Assembly: GCF_946221635.1 (NCBI RefSeq)
Contig: NZ_CAMIHB010000005.1
Span: 124,001 to 188,000 of the forward strand
DNA length: 64,000 nt
Source of the DNA: an uncultured Rhodoferax sp.
GTDB lineage: Bacteria; Pseudomonadota; Gammaproteobacteria; Burkholderiales; Burkholderiaceae_C
Reading direction: 5' to 3'
Numbering within the stretch: position 1 is the first letter of the stretch; each line of letters begins with the position of its first letter. The notes under the pieces are model-generated. The model ran no database searches. It was not told where the DNA came from and saw only the letters and a list, made by a program, of their open reading frames with translations. Both the position numbers and the translations under genes were made by a program. Below, one piece after another: positions 8,731 to 17,196 of the stretch.

Positions 8731-11047
8731 GCACGTTTTCGGCGGTGGCGGGTGCGGTCAGCCGCACCAGTTCACCGTCGCCGCGCGCCTGGGCTACGGC
8801 GTCGCGCAGCGCCTCGTACACGCTGATGGCGAGCATGAAAGGCGGCTCGCCCACGGCCTTGCTGCCAAACACGTTGTCTTCGCGGTTGGGCTCGGGCCAG
8901 AGGTCGACCTTGAAGTGCTCGGGGATGTCGCCCGCGGTGGGGATCTTGTAGGTGCTGGGGGCGTGGGTCGCCAGGTAACCCTTGTCGTTCCACACCAGCT
9001 GCTCGGTGGTGAGCCAGCCCATGCCCTGCACAAAGCCGCCCTCGATCTGGCCCACGTCAATCGCCGGGTTGATGCTGGTGCCCACGTCGTGCAGGATGTC
9101 CACCTTGAGCACCTTGCTCTCGCCGGTCAGCGTGTCGATGACGACTTCGGTACACGCGGCGCCGTAGGCAAAGTAGTAAAAGGGGCGGCCGCTCAGCGTG
9201 GTCTTGTCGTAGTGGATCTTGGGCGTGCGGTAGAAGCCGTCGCTCCAGAGCTGGATGCGATTGGCGTAGGCCATGCCTACGACTTCGTCAAAGCTGCGCG
9301 TGGCCTTGGGCGAGAACACTTCGCCGCCCTTGAATTTGATGGCGCCGGCGCCACAGCCGTCCAGCCCGCACACAAACGCGGCCAGGTTGTCGCGCACATG
9401 GCGGGCGGCAAACTGGGCGGCGCGCGCGTTCAGGTCGGTGCCCGCGCTGGCAGCCGTGGCCGATGCGTTGGGCACCTTGCCGGTGTCGCTGGCGGTGCAC
9501 AGCACGCGCTCAAACGGAATGCCCAGCTCGTCCGCCACGATCTGCGCCACCTTGGTGTGCAGGCCCTGGCCCATTTCGGTGCCGCCGTGGTTCACCTGCA
9601 CGCTGCCGTCGGTGTACACATGCACCAGCGCGCCGGCCTGGTTGAACAGCGTGGCGGTGAAGCTGATGCCGAATTTGACCGGCGTGAGCGCCATGCCGCG
9701 CTTGAGCACCGGGCTGCTGGCGTTCCATGCAGAAATGGCCTCTACCCGGCGTCGATAGTGCGCGGATAGCTCTAGTTTTGATAGCAGTGGCAGGAGGATG
9801 TTGTCTTCCACCCGCATCTGGTAATGGGTGGTGTCGCGCTGGAGCGTTGTGCCGGGAATGGCTTCATCGCTATAGAGGTTGCGCTTGCGCACGTCCAGTG
9901 GGTCCAGCTTGAGCGCGCGGGCAATGTCGCCCATCACCGTCTCAATCAGGATCACGCCCTGCGGTCCGCCAAAGCCGCGGAAGGCGGTGTGGCTTTGCGT
10001 GTTCGTCTTGCAGCGGTAAGACGCAATGTCCACGTCCTGCAGGTAGTAGGCGTTGTCGCTGTGGAAGATGGCGCGGTCGGCCACGGGGCCGGACAAGTCA
10101 GCACTGAAGCCGCAGTTCACCGCCATGCTGAGCTTGAGCGCGGTCAGCCGGCCGGTGTCGTCAAAACCCACCGTGTAGTCGTAGGCAAAGGGGTGGCGTT
10201 TGCCGGTGACCATGAAGTCGTCGTCGCGGTCCAGGCGCAGCTTGATGGGGCAGCGCAGCTTGTGCGCGGCCACGGCCGCCCACACGGCGAGGTGGCCGGC
10301 CTGCGTTTCCTTGCCGCCAAAGCCGCCGCCCATGCGCCGGCATTCCACGCGCACGGCGTGGTTGTCGATGCCCAGGGCGTGGCTCACCCAGTGCTGCACC
10401 TCGCCGGGGTGCTGGGTGCTGCTGTAGACCCACCACTGGTTTTGCTCCAGCGGCAGCACATAGGCAATTTGGCCTTCGAGATAAAAGTGTTCCTGTCCGC
10501 CCACTTCCAGCGTGCCGTGCAGCGAGTGTTGCGATGCGGCCAGCGCCGCCTCGGCGTCACCCCGGCGCACATGCACGGGCGGCAGCACAAAGCTTTGGGC
10601 TTCCAGCGCCTGCTGCACGCTCAGGATGGCGGGCAGGGGCTCGATATTCAGCTGCACCTTGCGTGCGGCCTGGCGGGCCTGCATCACCGTCTTGGCCACC
10701 ACCACGCCCACCACCTGGCCGACGAAGTTCACCGTGTCCATGGCAAACACGGGTTCGTCGCCTGCAAAGGCGGCCAGCATGGGGTCGCCCGGAATGTCGG
10801 CGCTGAGCAGCACATCCACCACGCCGGGCATGGCGCGTGCGGCGGTGCTGTCGACGCCCAGCAACTTGCCGTGTGCCACGGTGGACAGAATGGGCGCGGC
10901 ATACAGGGTGCCGCGCACCTCGGGCAGGTCGTCGATGTAGTGCACCGCGCCGGCCACCTGGGCCACGGCGCTCTCGTGCGCTTGGCTCACGCCGGCTGCT
11001 GGGCCACGGGCCAACGGGGAGGAGGGGGCAGAAGTGTGCGCGCTCAT
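8711..11047 (-). CDS. xdhB: Xanthine dehydrogenase, molybdopterin-binding subunit
   Basis: Large catalytic subunit of the cytoplasmic molybdenum hydroxylase that converts hypoxanthine to xanthine and urate. The 778 residues contain the molybdopterin loops GGGFGGKETQAG (about 245) and FRGFGGPQG (about 357), and the catalytic glutamate in GEPPF (about 733). The length is normal for bacterial XdhB. The ATG overlaps the xdhA stop by four bases. A copy of the 44-bp element is translated at about residues 421-435 (LSKLELSAHYRRRVE). No xdhC maturation gene follows; the next gene is the convergent ankyrin gene. Confidence 0.95.
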   Translation of the reverse strand: MSAHTSAPSSPLARGPAAGVSQAHESAVAQVAGAVHYIDDLPEVRGTLYAAPILSTVAHGKLLGVDSTAARAMPGVVDVLLSADIPGDPMLAAFAGDEPVFAMDTVNFVGQVVGVVVAKTVMQARQAARKVQLNIEPLPAILSVQQALEAQSFVLPPVHVRRGDAEAALAASQHSLHGTLEVGGQEHFYLEGQIAYVLPLEQNQWWVYSSTQHPGEVQHWVSHALGIDNHAVRVECRRMGGGFGGKETQAGHLAVWAAVAAHKLRCPIKLRLDRDDDFMVTGKRHPFAYDYTVGFDDTGRLTALKLSMAVNCGFSADLSGPVADRAIFHSDNAYYLQDVDIASYRCKTNTQSHTAFRGFGGPQGVILIETVMGDIARALKLDPLDVRKRNLYSDEAIPGTTLQRDTTHYQMRVEDNILLPLLSKLELSAHYRRRVEAISAWNASSPVLKRGMALTPVKFGISFTATLFNQAGALVHVYTDGSVQVNHGGTEMGQGLHTKVAQIVADELGIPFERVLCTASDTGKVPNASATAASAGTDLNARAAQFAARHVRDNLAAFVCGLDGCGAGAIKFKGGEVFSPKATRSFDEVVGMAYANRIQLWSDGFYRTPKIHYDKTTLSGRPFYYFAYGAACTEVVIDTLTGESKVLKVDILHDVGTSINPAIDVGQIEGGFVQGMGWLTTEQLVWNDKGYLATHAPSTYKIPTAGDIPEHFKVDLWPEPNREDNVFGSKAVGEPPFMLAISVYEALRDAVAQARGDGELVRLTAPATAENVLKALKK
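9742..9785 (-). repeat. 44-bp dispersed element, copy 2 (inside xdhB)
   Basis: Sense copy relative to xdhB, read as LSKLELSAHYRRRVE. Keeps GCTATCAAAACT, the GCGCA core and a diverged 3' arm. Confidence 0.75.
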
Positions 11048-12534
11048 GCGGCTTCTCCTTCGAGCGCAAAGCTCTCCAGGTTGATGGCCGCGAGGCCTTG
11101 GCTCTCCAGCCAGTAGCGCTGCAGCAGGTTGCCCAATACCTCGGTGCGATAGGCACTGCTGGCGCGCATGTCGCTGATGGGGCTGAACTCGGCGCGCAGC
11201 GTGGCCATGGCGGCCATGACGGTGTCCGCCGTCCAGGCCTGGCCAGCCAGCGCCGCCTCGGTCTTGCGGGCGCGCACCGGCGTAGCCGCCACGCCGCCCA
11301 CGCCAATGCTGGCCTGCTGCACCACACCGTCGGCGATGTGCAGGTTCAGTGCCAGGCAGACGGCGGAAATGTCGTCCTCAAAGCGCTTGGAGATCTTGTA
11401 GACGCGGGAGCGCTCGTTGGCAACCGCCTTGGGCACCTTGATCCAGGCCAGCACCTCGTCTTGGGCCATGACGTTCTGGCGGTAGCCGGTGTAGAGGTCT
11501 TCCAGCCGCAGCTCGCGGTGGACGATCTTTCCTTTGCCACCCTTTCCACGCCACGCCATCAGCACCACGCTGGCGCCCAGCGCAATCAGCAGGGGCATGG
11601 AGTCGCCAATCGGCGAGCCGTTGGCCACATTGCCGCCCAGCGTGCCCGCGTTGCGCACCGGCAGGCCGGCAAAGCGGCTGGCAAAGGCGGCCAACTGCGG
11701 CCGGTCCGCCACCAGGGCGGCGTAGGCGTCGGTCAGCGTCACGGCCGCGCCGATGGCGATGTGGTGCGCGTACTGCTCCACCCGGCGCAACTCGGCCACC
11801 TGGGTCACGTCCAGCACGGCGGGGAAACTCTTGTGCATCTTGGTGACCCACAGGCCCACGTCGGTGCAGCCGGCCACGATTTGCGCCTCCGGATGGTGGG
11901 CGCGCGCCTGCAACAAGGCAGGCAGGGTTTGCGGGAGCTTGTAAGCCAAATCGGCCTCTGGCCCCCGTGGATTCTGCGCGAGCAGCTTCAGTTTTGATAG
12001 CGTTTCGGTGGCGTCCACGGGCACGGCAGGCAGGCCCAGCATGGTCTGGGCCGCGTCCAGGATGGGGCGGTAGCCGGTACAGCGGCACAGGTTGCCGCTC
12101 AGCGCGTGCTGGGCGTCGGCGCGGCTGATGGGCTGGCCGGCGTGGGCGTGTTTCTGGTACAGGTCGAACAGGCTCATGACAAAGCCCGGCGTGCAGAAGC
12201 CGCACTGGCTGCCGTGGCACTGCACCATGGCCTCCTGGGCCGGGTGTAGCTGGCCGTCGTCGGCCGCAATGTCTTCCACCGTCCACAGCGCCCGGCCGTC
12301 CAGGCTGTGGGCCATCTTGATGCAGCTGTTGACCGCCTTGGTCTGCAGCTGGCCGTTCACGGCCTCGCCCACCACCACGGTGCAGGCGCCGCAGTCGCCC
12401 TCGTTGCAGCCCTCCTTGGTGCCGGTGCAGTGCAGGTCTTCGCGCAGCACCTCCAGCAGGGTGCGGGTGGGGGGCACGTCGTGCAGGGTGACGATCTCGC
12501 CCCGGCGTACAAATCTCAGTGTGTGGCTGCTCAT
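11044..12534 (-). CDS. xdhA: Xanthine dehydrogenase, iron-sulfur/FAD subunit
   Basis: Small subunit carrying electrons from the molybdenum centre to NAD. The N-terminal plant-type 2Fe-2S cluster has the pattern CNEGDCGAC, the second 2Fe-2S domain has CGFC and CRCTGY, and the FAD domain includes NGSPIGDSMP. The start chosen is MSSHTLRFVRRGE, just before the ferredoxin fold and after a GAGG-type ribosome site; longer readings run through the regulatory gap. The length of 496 residues is normal. A 44-bp element copy is translated between the 2Fe-2S and FAD domains (LSKLKLLAQNPRGPE). It is transcribed divergently from the LysR gene. Confidence 0.94.
   Translation of the reverse strand: MSSHTLRFVRRGEIVTLHDVPPTRTLLEVLREDLHCTGTKEGCNEGDCGACTVVVGEAVNGQLQTKAVNSCIKMAHSLDGRALWTVEDIAADDGQLHPAQEAMVQCHGSQCGFCTPGFVMSLFDLYQKHAHAGQPISRADAQHALSGNLCRCTGYRPILDAAQTMLGLPAVPVDATETLSKLKLLAQNPRGPEADLAYKLPQTLPALLQARAHHPEAQIVAGCTDVGLWVTKMHKSFPAVLDVTQVAELRRVEQYAHHIAIGAAVTLTDAYAALVADRPQLAAFASRFAGLPVRNAGTLGGNVANGSPIGDSMPLLIALGASVVLMAWRGKGGKGKIVHRELRLEDLYTGYRQNVMAQDEVLAWIKVPKAVANERSRVYKISKRFEDDISAVCLALNLHIADGVVQQASIGVGGVAATPVRARKTEAALAGQAWTADTVMAAMATLRAEFSPISDMRASSAYRTEVLGNLLQRYWLESQGLAAINLESFALEGEAA
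11958..12001 (-). repeat. 44-bp dispersed element, copy 3 (inside xdhA)
   Basis: Sense copy read as LSKLKLLAQNPRGPE, the same reading frame as copy 2; 3' end keeps TCCACGGGGGCCAG. Confidence 0.85.
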
Positions 12535-12580
12535 GGATAGGTTCCTCGTGCGGGAGGGTAATTCGGGAGCGATCCCGCTT

Positions 12581-12600
12581 CCATACGCATTAGCATATGG
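12581..12600. promoter_or_regulatory. Candidate LysR operator between xdhA and its regulator
   Basis: A near-perfect inverted repeat, CCATACGC-atta-GCATATGG: 8-base arms with one mismatch and a 4-base spacer. It lies in the 85-bp gap between divergent xdhA and the LysR gene, 46 bases from the xdhA ATG and 20 bases from the LysR ATG. LysR proteins typically bind such dyads beside their own promoter. The assignment is inferred from position and symmetry only. Confidence 0.55.
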
Positions 12601-12619
12601 CACCAATTTCACGCTGTGT

Positions 12620-13552
12620 ATGAGAGACCAATCCCTTTTCGACAAGATAGACCTTCATTTGATCAGGGTCCTTCATACCGTGTTGACTGAGCGCAGCGTG
12701 TCCAAAGCCGCCATCCGCCTGGGCATGCACCAGCCGGCGGTGAGCGCGTCGCTCAAACGTCTGCGCGACTTCGCCGGCGACCCACTTTTGGTGCGCTCCG
12801 GCTCGGGCATGGTGCCCACCGAGACGGCGCTGCGCATGCTGGAGCCCAGCGCGAGCATTTTGCGTGCCGCCGAAATGCTGTTCTCGGATGCGCGTGGTTT
12901 TGACCCCGCCACCGCACGCAACACCTTCCGCCTGGCCGCCAGCGATTACCTGGACCCGCTGTTCCTGCCCCAATTGGTGGCGCAGATCAAGACCCTGGCG
13001 CCGGCCGCCGAGATCGAAATCCACCCCCTGACCGCCGCCAGCGACTACCGCACCCTGCTGGCCCAGGGCGATATCGATGTGGTGATCGGCAACTGGCCGC
13101 AGCCCCCCGACGACCTGCACCTGGGCCGCCTGTTCGGCGACGAGGTGGTGTGCCTGGTGTCCAAGAAGCACCCCGCCGTGCGCCGCGGCTGGGACCAGGC
13201 CTCCTGGCTGGAGGCCGAACACATTGCCCCGGGCGCCACCCACCCCGGCGCCAAGGGGGTGATCGATGACCACCTGGCGACCCTGGGCCTGCAGCGCCAC
13301 ATCGTGGCGCGCTGCCCCCACTTCAGCCTGATTCCGGGCATGGTGGCATCAACCTTGCTGGTGTTGACCACCGGCCGTCAGTACTGCGAACGCTTTTTGG
13401 ACACACTGCCGGTCAAAATACTGCCTTGCCCCGTGGAGTTCCCGCGCATGATGTACTACCAGCTCTGGCACGCCCGCACGCACACCAGTGCGTCCAACAA
13501 ATGGCTGCGTGAGCGCATCAAGTCGGTGGCCGCCGAACTCCGAAAAGAATAA
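12620..13552 (+). CDS. LysR-family regulator, probable purine/xanthine dehydrogenase regulator
   Basis: A 310-residue LysR protein. The N-terminal winged helix has DLHLIRVLHTVLTERSVSKAA and the recognition region LGMHQPAVSASLKRLRD (about residues 10-60). The periplasmic-binding-like effector domain begins near residue 95. The start MRDQSLFDKID is chosen because the upstream reading frame crosses the operator and xdhA start. It is divergent from xdhAB and directly upstream of the purine ABC importer, so it likely controls both. The effector is unknown; a purine or urate would be the natural guess. Confidence 0.88.
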   Translation: MRDQSLFDKIDLHLIRVLHTVLTERSVSKAAIRLGMHQPAVSASLKRLRDFAGDPLLVRSGSGMVPTETALRMLEPSASILRAAEMLFSDARGFDPATARNTFRLAASDYLDPLFLPQLVAQIKTLAPAAEIEIHPLTAASDYRTLLAQGDIDVVIGNWPQPPDDLHLGRLFGDEVVCLVSKKHPAVRRGWDQASWLEAEHIAPGATHPGAKGVIDDHLATLGLQRHIVARCPHFSLIPGMVASTLLVLTTGRQYCERFLDTLPVKILPCPVEFPRMMYYQLWHARTHTSASNKWLRERIKSVAAELRKE

Positions 13553-13576
13553 GAGAACCAGAGAGACCAACTGCCC

Positions 13577-15151
13577 ATGGCATCTGCTCCCCCAGCCTCG
13601 TCCGCTGCCGTGCCCCGGCTGCAACTCACGGGCATCACCAAGGCCTACCCCGGCGTCGTTGCCAACAGCGATGTCTCGCTCACCGTCATGCCGGGCCAGA
13701 CCCACGCGGTACTGGGCGAAAACGGCGCCGGCAAGTCCACCCTGATGAAAATCATCTACGGCTCCGTCAAACCCGACGCGGGCCAGGTGCTGTTCAACGG
13801 CCAGCCGGTGAACATCCGCAACCCCAAGGAAGCGCGGGCGCTGGGCATCAGCATGGTGTTCCAGCACTTCAACCTGTTCGACACCATCACCGTGGCCGAG
13901 AACGTCTGGCTGGGCCTGGACAAGGCGCAAAGCCTGGAGCAGGTCACCGCCAGCATCACCGCCAAGGCCGCGGAGTACGGCTTGGACATCGACCCCAGCC
14001 GCCCGGTGCACACGCTGTCCGTGGGTGAGATGCAGCGCGTGGAAATCATCCGCGCCCTGCTGACCAACCCGCAGCTGTTGATCCTGGACGAGCCCACCTC
14101 GGTGCTGACACCGCAGGCCGTGGAAAAACTGTTTGTGGTGCTCAAGAAGCTGGCCTCGCAGGGCTGCAGCATCCTCTATATCAGCCACAAGCTGCACGAA
14201 ATCCGCGAGCTTTGCACCGCCTGCACCGTGCTGCGCTCTGGCCGGGTCACTGGCGTGTGCAACCCGGCCGAAGAGTCCAATGCCTCGCTCTCGCGCCTGA
14301 TGATTGGCGCCGAGCCGCCCCAGCTGGAGCACCGCCCGCAGAAGGCCGGCGCTCCGGTGCTGACAGTGAGCCAGCTCAGCCTGGCGCGTGATGACCAGTT
14401 TGGTGTGGACCTCAACGGTATCTCGCTCACTGTGCACGCGGGCGAGGTGGTGGGCGTGGCCGGTGTGTCCGGTAACGGCCAGAAGGAATTGCTCTACGCG
14501 TTGTCGGGTGAAGACTGCCGCGCGCCCAAGGGCAGCATCCGCATGGGGCAGACCGATGTATCGGCCCTGCACCCCGGTGCCCGGCGCAAGCTCGGCCTGC
14601 ACTTTGTGCCCGAGGAACGCCTGGGCCGCGGTGCCGTGCCCACGCTGAGCCTCGCGGCCAACCTGCTGCTCACGCGCACCGAGTCCCTGGCCGCGCCGCG
14701 TTTTGCCGGCGGCTGGATCAAGGTGCGCCAGCTCGAAGCCCATGCGGCGCGCATCATTGGCGCCTTCAACGTCAAGGCCAATGGCCCGGCGGCGGCGGCG
14801 CGCTCGCTGTCCGGCGGCAACCTGCAGAAGTTCATCGTGGGCCGCGAAATCGAGGCCGCACCGCGCCTGTTCATCGTGTCCCAGCCGACCTGGGGCGTGG
14901 ACGTGGGGGCGGCGGCCCAGATCCGCGGCGAGATTTTGGCGCTGCGCGATGCGGGTTGCGCGGTGCTGGTGGTGAGCGAAGAGCTGGACGAATTGTTCGA
15001 GGTGAGCGACCGCCTGCATGTGATTGCGCGCGGCAGGCTCTCGCCCTCGCTGGCCGTGGCCGATGCCACGGTGGAGAAGATCGGAGAGTGGATGAGTGGT
15101 TTGTGGGAGGGCAGCCAGCCCGCGAAGCAGGCGGAGGTGGCCCATGGCTAA
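13577..15151 (+). CDS. BMP-type purine/nucleoside ABC importer, ATP-binding protein
   Basis: A 524-residue double-ATPase of the sugar/nucleoside (RbsA/NupA/YufO) class. The first domain has Walker A GENGAGKST near residue 50, Q-loop FQHFNLFD, signature LSVGEMQRVEI and Walker B LLILDEPTSVLTP. The second domain has a degenerate P-loop (GVSGNGQKEL) and signature LSGGNLQKFI, as is usual in this class. It energises uptake with the two downstream permeases and the lipoprotein binding protein. The stop lies inside the start of the first permease gene, so the genes are translationally coupled. Confidence 0.93.
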   Translation: MASAPPASSAAVPRLQLTGITKAYPGVVANSDVSLTVMPGQTHAVLGENGAGKSTLMKIIYGSVKPDAGQVLFNGQPVNIRNPKEARALGISMVFQHFNLFDTITVAENVWLGLDKAQSLEQVTASITAKAAEYGLDIDPSRPVHTLSVGEMQRVEIIRALLTNPQLLILDEPTSVLTPQAVEKLFVVLKKLASQGCSILYISHKLHEIRELCTACTVLRSGRVTGVCNPAEESNASLSRLMIGAEPPQLEHRPQKAGAPVLTVSQLSLARDDQFGVDLNGISLTVHAGEVVGVAGVSGNGQKELLYALSGEDCRAPKGSIRMGQTDVSALHPGARRKLGLHFVPEERLGRGAVPTLSLAANLLLTRTESLAAPRFAGGWIKVRQLEAHAARIIGAFNVKANGPAAAARSLSGGNLQKFIVGREIEAAPRLFIVSQPTWGVDVGAAAQIRGEILALRDAGCAVLVVSEELDELFEVSDRLHVIARGRLSPSLAVADATVEKIGEWMSGLWEGSQPAKQAEVAHG

Positions 15152-16229
15152 GACCGGTCTGAAGCTGGAGGCGCGGCCCCAGCCGTCCCAATTTTGGAGC
15201 TACGGCTCGCCGCTGCTGGCGCTGCTGTGCACCGTCATCATTGGCGTCATCCTGTTTGCCGCGTTGGGCAAGGACCCGGTGAAGGGCCTGGGCGTGTTCT
15301 TCTGGGAGCCCATCAAGAGCGGTTACGCGCTGGGCGAACTGGTGGTCAAGGCCACGCCGCTGCTGCTGGTTGCGCTGGGGCTGGCGGTGTGCTTCCGCTC
15401 CAATGTCTGGAACATCGGTGCCGAAGGCCAGTACATCATCGGTGCGGTGGCCGCCAGCGGCGTGGCGCTGCTGGCCGAAAAGACCAGCGGCGGCTGGATG
15501 GTGGTGCCCGTGGTGCTGGCGGGCATAGCCGGCGGCATGGTCTGGGCGGGGCTCACGGCCTTTCTGCGCGACAAGTTCAACGCCAACGAAATCCTGGTCA
15601 GCCTGATGCTGGTCTACGTGGCCGTGCAGGTGCTGGGCTACCTGGTCTACGGGCCGTGGAAGGACCCGCTGGGCTACAACTTCCCGCAGACCAAGACCTT
15701 TGAGGCGGCCACCCGCATTCCGCGCCTGTTCCAGGGCTCGCGGGTCAGTATCGGGGTGATTTTTGCGTTGGTGGGCGTGGCGGGCATCTGGGTGTTCCTG
15801 TTCCGCACGCGCGCCGGCTTTGCCCAGCAGGTCGGTGGCCTGGCGCCGGCGGCCTCGCGCTATGCCGGTTTCTCTTCGCGCCGTGCGCTATGGACGGCGC
15901 TGCTGGTCTCGGGTGGCATGGCCGGTCTGGCCGGCGCGCTGGAAGTGGCTGGCCCCATCGGCCAGCTCACGCCCTATGTGCCGGCGGGCTACGGTTTTGC
16001 CGCCATCATCGTGGCCTATGTGGGGCGCCTGCACCCGGTGGGCATGGTGTTCTCGGCCCTGCTCATGAGCATGTTCTATATCGGTGGCGAACTGGCGCAG
16101 TCGCGCCTGGGCCTGCCCAAGTCGCTCACGGGTGTCTTCCAGGGGCTGCTGCTGTTTTGCCTGCTGGCCTGCGACACCCTGGTCAACTACCGCTTGAAGT
16201 GGGTCTCCGCTGCCGGAGGAAAGAAGTAA
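15144..16229 (+). CDS. Purine/nucleoside ABC importer permease 1
   Basis: A 361-residue inner-membrane permease of the BPD-transp_2 family (NupB/YufP type), with about nine hydrophobic helices, the first at SPLLALLCTVIIGVILFAALG. The conserved SNVWNIGAEGQYIIGAV loop near residue 90 is the family hallmark. The start MAKTGLKLEA overlaps the ATPase stop by eight bases. The downstream permease starts on its stop codon. Substrate is inferred from the purine genes on both sides. Confidence 0.92.
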   Translation: MAKTGLKLEARPQPSQFWSYGSPLLALLCTVIIGVILFAALGKDPVKGLGVFFWEPIKSGYALGELVVKATPLLLVALGLAVCFRSNVWNIGAEGQYIIGAVAASGVALLAEKTSGGWMVVPVVLAGIAGGMVWAGLTAFLRDKFNANEILVSLMLVYVAVQVLGYLVYGPWKDPLGYNFPQTKTFEAATRIPRLFQGSRVSIGVIFALVGVAGIWVFLFRTRAGFAQQVGGLAPAASRYAGFSSRRALWTALLVSGGMAGLAGALEVAGPIGQLTPYVPAGYGFAAIIVAYVGRLHPVGMVFSALLMSMFYIGGELAQSRLGLPKSLTGVFQGLLLFCLLACDTLVNYRLKWVSAAGGKK

Positions 16230-17149
16230 TGGACGCCTACGCACTGCTGATTGCAGCCACGCTCAACGCCGGCACCGTGCTGGCCATCGCCTCGCTGGGG
16301 CTGCTCATCAACGAGAAGGCCGGCATCGTCAACCTGGGCGCCGAGGGCATGATGCTCTGCGCCGCCATCGCCGGCTTTGCCGCCGTGGTCCACACGGGCA
16401 GCGATGTGGCGGGCTTTGCCGCCGGCATGGCGGCTGGCGCGGTTATGGCCGCGATCTTCGGCGTGCTGGTGATCTGGCTCAATACCAATCAGTACGCCAC
16501 CGGCCTGGCACTGAGCCTGTTCGGTGCGGGCTTTTCGGCATTTGCCGGCATCTCCTATGTGCAGGAGAAGATGCCCGACCGTCCCTCGTTCGCGGTGCCC
16601 GGCCTGTCGGACATTCCCTTTGTCGGCCCGGCCTTCTTCAAGCACCACCCCATGGTCTACCTGACGGTGATCTTTGCGCTGGGGCTGATCTGGTTCCTCT
16701 ACCGCACGCGCGCCGGCCTCATCCTGCGTAGCGTGGGCGAGAGCCCCGAGTCGGCCCATGCGCTGGGCTACCCGGTGCGTGGCATCCGCTTGTTGGCCGT
16801 GGTGGTGGGGGGCGCGCTGTGCGGGCTGGCCGGTGCCTATATCTCCGTCATCTATACGCCGCTGTGGGTGGAGGGCATGGTGGCCGGCAAGGGCTGGATC
16901 GCGCTGGCCCTGACCACCTTCGCCACCTGGCGCCCGGCACGGGTGTTGCTTGGGGCTTACCTGTTCGGTGGGGTGACCATGCTGCAGTTCCATCTGCAAG
17001 GCATTGGTGTGGAGGTGCCCAGCCAGTTCCTGACCATGTTGCCCTACATCGCAACCATCGTCGTGCTGGCCCTGATCTCCCGCAACCCGCGCTGGATTCG
17101 GATTAATATGCCGGCTTCCATTGGCAAGCCGTTTTATCCGGGTTCCTGA
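16229..17149 (+). CDS. Purine/nucleoside ABC importer permease 2
   Basis: Second BPD-transp_2 permease, 306 residues (NupC/YufQ type). It begins MDAYALLIAATLNAGTVLAIA and carries the paired hallmark EKAGIVNLGAEGMML near residue 32, with about eight helices. The ATG shares the final A of the preceding TAA. Together the two permeases form the heterodimeric channel of the importer. The binding-protein gene follows after 47 bp containing a good ribosome site (AAAGGAAGTGAC). Confidence 0.92.
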   Translation: MDAYALLIAATLNAGTVLAIASLGLLINEKAGIVNLGAEGMMLCAAIAGFAAVVHTGSDVAGFAAGMAAGAVMAAIFGVLVIWLNTNQYATGLALSLFGAGFSAFAGISYVQEKMPDRPSFAVPGLSDIPFVGPAFFKHHPMVYLTVIFALGLIWFLYRTRAGLILRSVGESPESAHALGYPVRGIRLLAVVVGGALCGLAGAYISVIYTPLWVEGMVAGKGWIALALTTFATWRPARVLLGAYLFGGVTMLQFHLQGIGVEVPSQFLTMLPYIATIVVLALISRNPRWIRINMPASIGKPFYPGS

Positions 17150-17196
17150 CCCCGTTTTTTCGTTCGTTTGACCTCTCGTTCTACAAAGGAAGTGAC

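Noticed and set aside
12092..12619. Extended N-terminus for the LysR protein
   Set aside because: It would be antisense to the 2Fe-2S region of xdhA and cross the operator; LysR proteins start within a few residues of the winged helix.
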